A stretch of 17,151 bases of DNA from Bacillota bacterium. GTDB lineage: Bacteria; Bacillota; Dethiobacteria; SKNC01. A model generated the notes under the pieces. It had not been told where the DNA came from. It saw nothing but the letters and a program-made list of their open reading frames with translations, and made no database searches. Shown in pieces: positions 14,434 through 17,151 of the stretch. The position numbers and the translations under genes were made by a program. Within the stretch, counting starts at the first letter, position 1; each line of letters starts with the position of its first letter. The DNA lies in NCBI GenBank assembly GCA_007121375.1, contig SKLX01000107.1, positions 1 through 17,151 of the forward strand. The letters are read 5' to 3'.

Positions 14434-14706
14434 ATGAATGAAACAAAAAGGATAATGATAAGTCTGCCCAGCAATTTACTGCAGGAAGTGGACGGTATCG
14501 TTGCCACGGAAAAAAGGACCAGGAGCGAATTTATCAGGGAAGCCATGAAATTGTATCTGCACGAAAGGAAAAAACGTTATATCAGGGAGAAAATGCAGAA
14601 GGGATACCTGGAAATGGCTCAACTGAACCTGACCCTAGCTAATGAGGCCCTGGAAGCAGAAAATGAAGCAGATGATATGACGGAACAGTTGATTAGTGGA
14701 GTGTGA
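14434..14706 (+). CDS. ndoAI: EndoAI-type ribbon-helix-helix antitoxin
   Basis: CopG/RHH-family antitoxin that neutralises the EndoA RNase and often represses its own operon. The N-terminal IMISLPSNLLQEVDGIV beta-strand and helix and the following TEKRTRSEFIREAMKLYL helix make up the DNA-binding ribbon-helix-helix (about residues 5-48). The acidic C-terminal half (ANEALEAENEADDMTEQLIS) resembles the toxin-wrapping tail of B. subtilis EndoAI. Length is 90 residues against 93 in B. subtilis. ATG 14434 has AGGGGGTG upstream. The stop TGA overlaps a GTG of the toxin frame, so the pair is translationally linked with antitoxin first. Confidence 0.93.
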   Translation: MNETKRIMISLPSNLLQEVDGIVATEKRTRSEFIREAMKLYLHERKKRYIREKMQKGYLEMAQLNLTLANEALEAENEADDMTEQLISGV

Positions 14707-14711
14707 ATACC

Positions 14712-15074
14712 GTGGATATCATTCATAGGGATGTCAGAAGGGGGAACATTTTTTATGCTGACTTGAGTCCTGTAATTGGTTCCGAGCAGGGTGGCGTTCG
14801 CCCCGTCCTCATAATACAAAATGACATTGGTAATAAATACAGCCCTACAGTTATTGTGGCGGCCATAACTTCCCAGATAAAAAAGGCCAAGCTTCCTACC
14901 CATGTAGAAATCGATGGAGAATTTGGGCTGGAAAAAGACTCGGTAATCCTCCTGGAGCAGATAAGAACCATAGATAAGCAGCGGCTGAGGGAAAAGGTTA
15001 CAACCCTGGACGATAAAATAATGGCCAAGGTAGATGAAGCAGTTAAAATTAGCCTGGGATTAATAGAGTTTTAA
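14712..15074 (+). CDS. ndoA: EndoA (MazF/PemK family) mRNA interferase toxin
   Basis: Sequence-specific endoribonuclease; B. subtilis EndoA cleaves single-stranded RNA at UACAU. The sequence is very close to that enzyme over its full length: RRGNIFYADLSPVIGSEQGG, RPVLIIQND, the AAITSQIKKAKLPTHVE strand pair with the conserved Thr-Ser region, and a C-terminal EQIRTIDKQRL helix start. GTG 14712 gives 120 residues and has GGAG at 14698-14701 with ten-base spacing. GTG 14703 would overlap the antitoxin stop and give 123 residues but sits only one base from that GGAG. All catalytic-region motifs are intact, so the toxin is probably active. A bidirectional terminator lies downstream. Confidence 0.95.
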   Translation: MDIIHRDVRRGNIFYADLSPVIGSEQGGVRPVLIIQNDIGNKYSPTVIVAAITSQIKKAKLPTHVEIDGEFGLEKDSVILLEQIRTIDKQRLREKVTTLDDKIMAKVDEAVKISLGLIEF

Positions 15075-15079
15075 TTTAA

Positions 15080-15116
15080 CCAGATAACATCATCTTACCT
15101 GGGGACAATTATCTGG
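15080..15116. repeat. Perfect 8-bp inverted repeat after the toxin gene
   Basis: CCAGATAA (15080-15087) and TTATCTGG (15109-15116) are exact inverted copies separated by 21 bases, beginning six bases after the toxin stop. No T run follows, so it is not an intrinsic terminator; it may protect the mRNA 3' end or be a protein site. Confidence 0.45.
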
Positions 15117-15153
15117 CTAAATTATTTACCCTTAAAAAAGTTAGGGAGCAAGA

Positions 15154-15187
15154 AAAAACGTGAAAAAAATCACGTTTATTTTGTTTA
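15154..15187. terminator. Bidirectional intrinsic terminator
   Basis: AAACGTGA (15156-15163) pairs with TCACGTTT (15170-15177) around six A residues. T-rich sequence follows on the + strand, and an A run precedes it, giving a U tract on the - strand as well. It ends the ndoAI-ndoA transcript and shields the hydrolase gene from read-through. Confidence 0.85.
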
Positions 15188-15205
15188 AGTCCTGGAGGAC
15201 TTTAT

Positions 15206-15928
15206 ATGATAAAAAAGCCAATGAAAAAGCCCTTGATAGGAATTACTTCCTGTCATGACCATGAAACCCGTGCAAACCGGCTGGCCCTGGCATATATCCG
15301 GGCCCTGGAGGAGGCGGGAGGCCTTCCTGTAATAATCCCTACCTTGAAGGAAGAAGAGTTGATTAAGGGTATCATTGACACCTTTGATGGACTGCTCCTT
15401 TCGGGGGGAGGGGATCCGGATCCCTTCCTCTGGGGAGAAGAACCTGTGCCGGAACAGGGGGAGATAGAGCCCTGGCGAGACCAGCTGGAGATTCTCCTGG
15501 TAAGGGGAGCCCTGGAAATTGGTAAGCCTCTCCTGGGCATATGCCGGGGAATGCAGGTGATGAACCTGGCGGCGGGAGGAACCCTCTACCAGGATCTGGC
15601 CAAAGAAAAGGAAGGGCTTATGAAACACATGCAGGAGGCTCCCCGCTGGTATGCTACCCATGGGGTTACCCTGATCCCGGGAAGCAGGATTAAATATATA
15701 ATGGGAAAGGAAAATCTCAGGGTAAATAGCTTTCATCATCAGGGGGTAGAAAGGGTAGCTCCGGGTTTTTTGGTTTCCGGACGGGCCCGGGATGAGGTGA
15801 TTGAGGTCATAGAATACCAGGAGGGAGGTTATGCCCTGGGGGTCCAGTGGCATCCTGAAACCATGGTAAAAAGGGATAAAAACATGGCCAACCTTTTTAA
15901 AGATTTTGTATCTGCCTGCAAGGGATAA
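15206..15928 (+). CDS. Class I glutamine amidotransferase-like hydrolase (peptidase C26, PuuD-like)
   Basis: Cytoplasmic hydrolase of the gamma-glutamyl-gamma-aminobutyrate hydrolase family. The triad is complete: C113 in LGICRGMQVMNLAAGG, and H216 with E218 in GVQWHPE. SGGGDPDP near residue 68 is typical of the PuuD subgroup. Length 240 is standard. ATG 15206 has GGAGG (15194-15198) seven bases upstream. It stands alone between a terminator and the serA leader; no putrescine or polyamine genes are near, so the real gamma-glutamyl substrate is unknown. No promoter was identified in the short gap after the upstream terminator. The family is sure, the substrate is not. Confidence 0.92.
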   Translation: MIKKPMKKPLIGITSCHDHETRANRLALAYIRALEEAGGLPVIIPTLKEEELIKGIIDTFDGLLLSGGGDPDPFLWGEEPVPEQGEIEPWRDQLEILLVRGALEIGKPLLGICRGMQVMNLAAGGTLYQDLAKEKEGLMKHMQEAPRWYATHGVTLIPGSRIKYIMGKENLRVNSFHHQGVERVAPGFLVSGRARDEVIEVIEYQEGGYALGVQWHPETMVKRDKNMANLFKDFVSACKG

Positions 15929-15935
15929 AAATAAC

Positions 15936-15964
15936 TTGCTTCTGGAATTGACATGTGTTATATT
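15936..15964 (+). promoter_or_regulatory. Promoter of serA
   Basis: TTGCTT (15936-15941), 17 bases, TATATT (15959-15964), placing the start near 15971 and the start codon about 210 bases downstream. A perfect TTGACA (15948-15953) lies between the boxes but has no good -10 at 16-18 bases. Confidence 0.5.
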
Positions 15965-15970
15965 TACTTA

Positions 15971-16155
15971 GAGCAGTTTTCTCCGATACCTTGCCCCGGG
16001 CCTGGTGTTTATTAGAGGGTTTATGGATGAAGTTTAGGCCTCAAAGACTAGAAAGACCCACAGGCATGTATTATTATAGATATAATTATCGGTTATCCAG
16101 GTGGAGGAGAACTCTCTCGTTTGTGATGGTTTAACTATCAAGGGGAGAGTTTTTT
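15971..16155 (+). ncRNA. Structured leader of serA, attenuator type, class unassigned
   Basis: The 215-base untranslated leader folds on inspection. CCGATA (15983-15988) pairs exactly with TATCGG (16087-16092) and closes a 110-base domain. Inside it nest GCCTG/CAGGC (16000-16004, 16061-16065), GGGTTT/AGACCC (16017-16022, 16054-16059) and AGTTT/AGACT (16031-16035, 16045-16049). An alternative pair GGGCCT/AGGCCT (15998-16003, 16036-16041) excludes these. An intrinsic terminator follows just before the serA ribosome-binding site. The layout suggests ligand- or tRNA-controlled termination of serine biosynthesis. A canonical T-box sequence is absent (only CCAGGTGGA occurs, without ACCGCG), and no AGTA specifier-loop motif was found, so I do not assign a riboswitch class. 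Confidence 0.55.
16110..16155 (+). terminator. Attenuator terminator upstream of serA
   Basis: AACTCTCTC (16110-16118) pairs with GGGAGAGTT (16143-16151), nine base pairs with one G-U. An inner helix GATGG/CTATC (16125-16129, 16135-16139) and a TTTTTT run (16150-16155) complete it. It sits between promoter and gene, so it must be overridden for serA expression. GGAG at 16103-16106 can pair with CTCT at 16112-16115, a possible competing hairpin. Confidence 0.8.
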
Positions 16156-16179
16156 AATTTAGGAGGTGTAAAAATATAA

Positions 16180-17151
16180 TGAAAGTATTAGTAAGTGATC
16201 CCATTTCGGAACTGGGAGTAAAAAAGCTCCAGGAAAGGCCGGGGGTAGAGGTAGATGTAAAGACAGATTTATCCCCCGAGGAACTTGTAGAATCCATAGG
16301 GAATTATGATGCCCTGGTGGTTAGAAGCCAGTCCCAGGTAACTGCCGAAGTGATCAATGCGGGGAAAAATTTGAAGGTTATTGGACGAGCAGGGGTTGGT
16401 GTGGACAATATTGATGTGGCGGCAGCAACCCAGAGGGGAATAATGGTGGTTAATGCTCCCGAGGGTAACACCATTGCTACTGCTGAACATACCATGGCCA
16501 TGATGTTGTCTTTGGCCAGGAACGTTCCTTCTGCCTATCAGTCCCTTAAAGGACGAGAATGGAAGAAGAGCAAATTTGTTGGGGTTGAGCTTTACAATAA
16601 GACCCTGGGAGTTTTAGGATTGGGCCGTATAGGTACGGAAGTGGTCCAGAGGGCCAAGTCTTTTGGTATGGAGATCCTGGGTTATGATCCCCATATTTCC
16701 GAAGAAAGTGCCCGGAAGCTGGGGGTAACCCTTTGTTCCCTGGAAGAAATGCTTCCCAAGGTTGACTTTCTAACCCTTCATACTCCCAGGACCAGTAAAA
16801 CTTATCATTTTATTGGTGAAAGGGAACTTTCCATGATGAAGGAGGGTGCCCGTATCGTTAACTGTGCTCGGGGAGGCCTTATCGATGAAGAGGCCCTTTA
16901 TGAAGCCCTGAAGAGCGGCAAGGTGGCGGGTGCAGCCCTGGACGTTTTTGAAGAGGAGCCAGCGGTGGAGAGCCCCCTCCTGGAGCTGGACAATATAATT
17001 GTAACCCCTCACTTGGGAGCCTCTACCCAGGAAGCCCAGATTAACGTGGCCGTCCTGGTGGCGGAACAGATTCTTTATGCCTTATTTGGGGAACCGGTGG
17101 CTACCGCTGTTAACGTGGCCATTATACCTCCCGAAACTCTGGCAGATGTAA
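16180..17151 (+). CDS. serA: D-3-phosphoglycerate dehydrogenase (3' end outside window)
   Basis: Oxidises 3-phosphoglycerate to 3-phosphohydroxypyruvate, the first step of serine biosynthesis; cytoplasmic NAD enzyme. The 324 residues seen cover the substrate-binding and NAD domains: VIGRAGVGVDNID, the Rossmann motif GLGRIG at 147-152, R231 in NCARGGLIDEEAL, the catalytic Glu in VFEEEP (about 260) and H278 in TPHLGAST. The reading frame is open to the last base, so the C-terminal part (intervening and ACT regions in the roughly 525-residue form) lies beyond the window. ATG 16180 follows AGGAGGTG. Expression is probably set by the structured leader and terminator directly upstream. Other hydroxyacid dehydrogenases are similar, but the sequence and ordering around GVGVDNID fit SerA well. 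Confidence 0.95.

Noticed and set aside
15080..15116. Second intrinsic terminator for ndoA
   Set aside because: The 8-bp inverted repeat has a 21-base loop and no T run; the real terminator is at 15154-15187.
14349..15205. Absence of the EndoA cleavage site TACAT in the toxin-antitoxin transcript
   Set aside because: I found none by reading, but a 5-base site is expected less than once in this length, so absence carries no weight.
15185..15853. Open frame on the - strand, 222 codons
   Set aside because: It is antisense to the C26 hydrolase with an intact catalytic triad; its sequence is not protein-like.
15971..16155. Canonical T-box riboswitch for serA
   Set aside because: The leader has CCAGGTGGA and a late terminator, but lacks the GGTGGNACCGCG sequence and an AGTA-type specifier loop with a clear Ser codon. 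I therefore left the class open.

Overview
The window looks like chromosomal DNA of an anaerobic Gram-positive bacterium of the class Clostridia (a Peptococcaceae- or Syntrophomonas-like lineage is a guess). Support comes from family content and order: a RasP-type site-2 protease, a YlbF-family protein, an alr-ndoAI-ndoA block in Bacillus-like order, a LolA-like lipoprotein of the sporulation/GerS type, strong GGAGG ribosome-binding sites, many TTG/GTG starts, and AT-rich spacers between moderately GC-rich genes. All 18 recognised genes lie on the + strand. I saw no transposase, phage gene, CRISPR array, tRNA or rRNA. No gene-free stretch exceeds 300 bases; the longest is the serA leader, about 250 bases. 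Layout: (1) 40-2993 holds the RasP protease, a cytoplasmic DUF192 protein and a stand-alone complex I/Mrp-type ion-translocating membrane subunit, closed by a terminator. (2) 3083-3478 is acpS. (3) 3505-6157 is an iron-sulfur module: a strong promoter flanked by an inverted repeat, iscR, a cysteine desulfurase, an IscU scaffold, then a YlbF-family protein with a Cys-rich tail that has its own promoter and terminator. (4) 6335-9128 holds the bifunctional NAD(P)HX repair enzyme, a tandem CBS protein and a LolA-like lipoprotein that seems to start at a non-standard ATA codon, closed by a terminator. (5) 9219-13022 is an aspartate-family operon: homoserine dehydrogenase, an ApgM-like protein probably acting as homoserine kinase, and aspartate kinase. 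(6) 13161-15187 holds alanine racemase and the EndoAI/EndoA (MazEF-type) toxin-antitoxin pair, closed by a bidirectional terminator. (7) 15206-15928 is a class I glutamine amidotransferase-like hydrolase. (8) 15936-17151 is a promoter, a long structured leader ending in an intrinsic terminator, and the 5' part of serA, which runs off the window. Functionally this is housekeeping and biosynthesis: envelope proteolysis, Fe-S assembly, metabolite repair, Asp-to-Thr/Lys and serine biosynthesis, and D-Ala supply. The least explained items are the serA leader, which looks like a transcription attenuator but lacks the canonical T-box sequence; charge changes at conserved ion-path positions of the antiporter-like subunit; the ATA start; and dyads at the iscR and ndoAI promoter regions.
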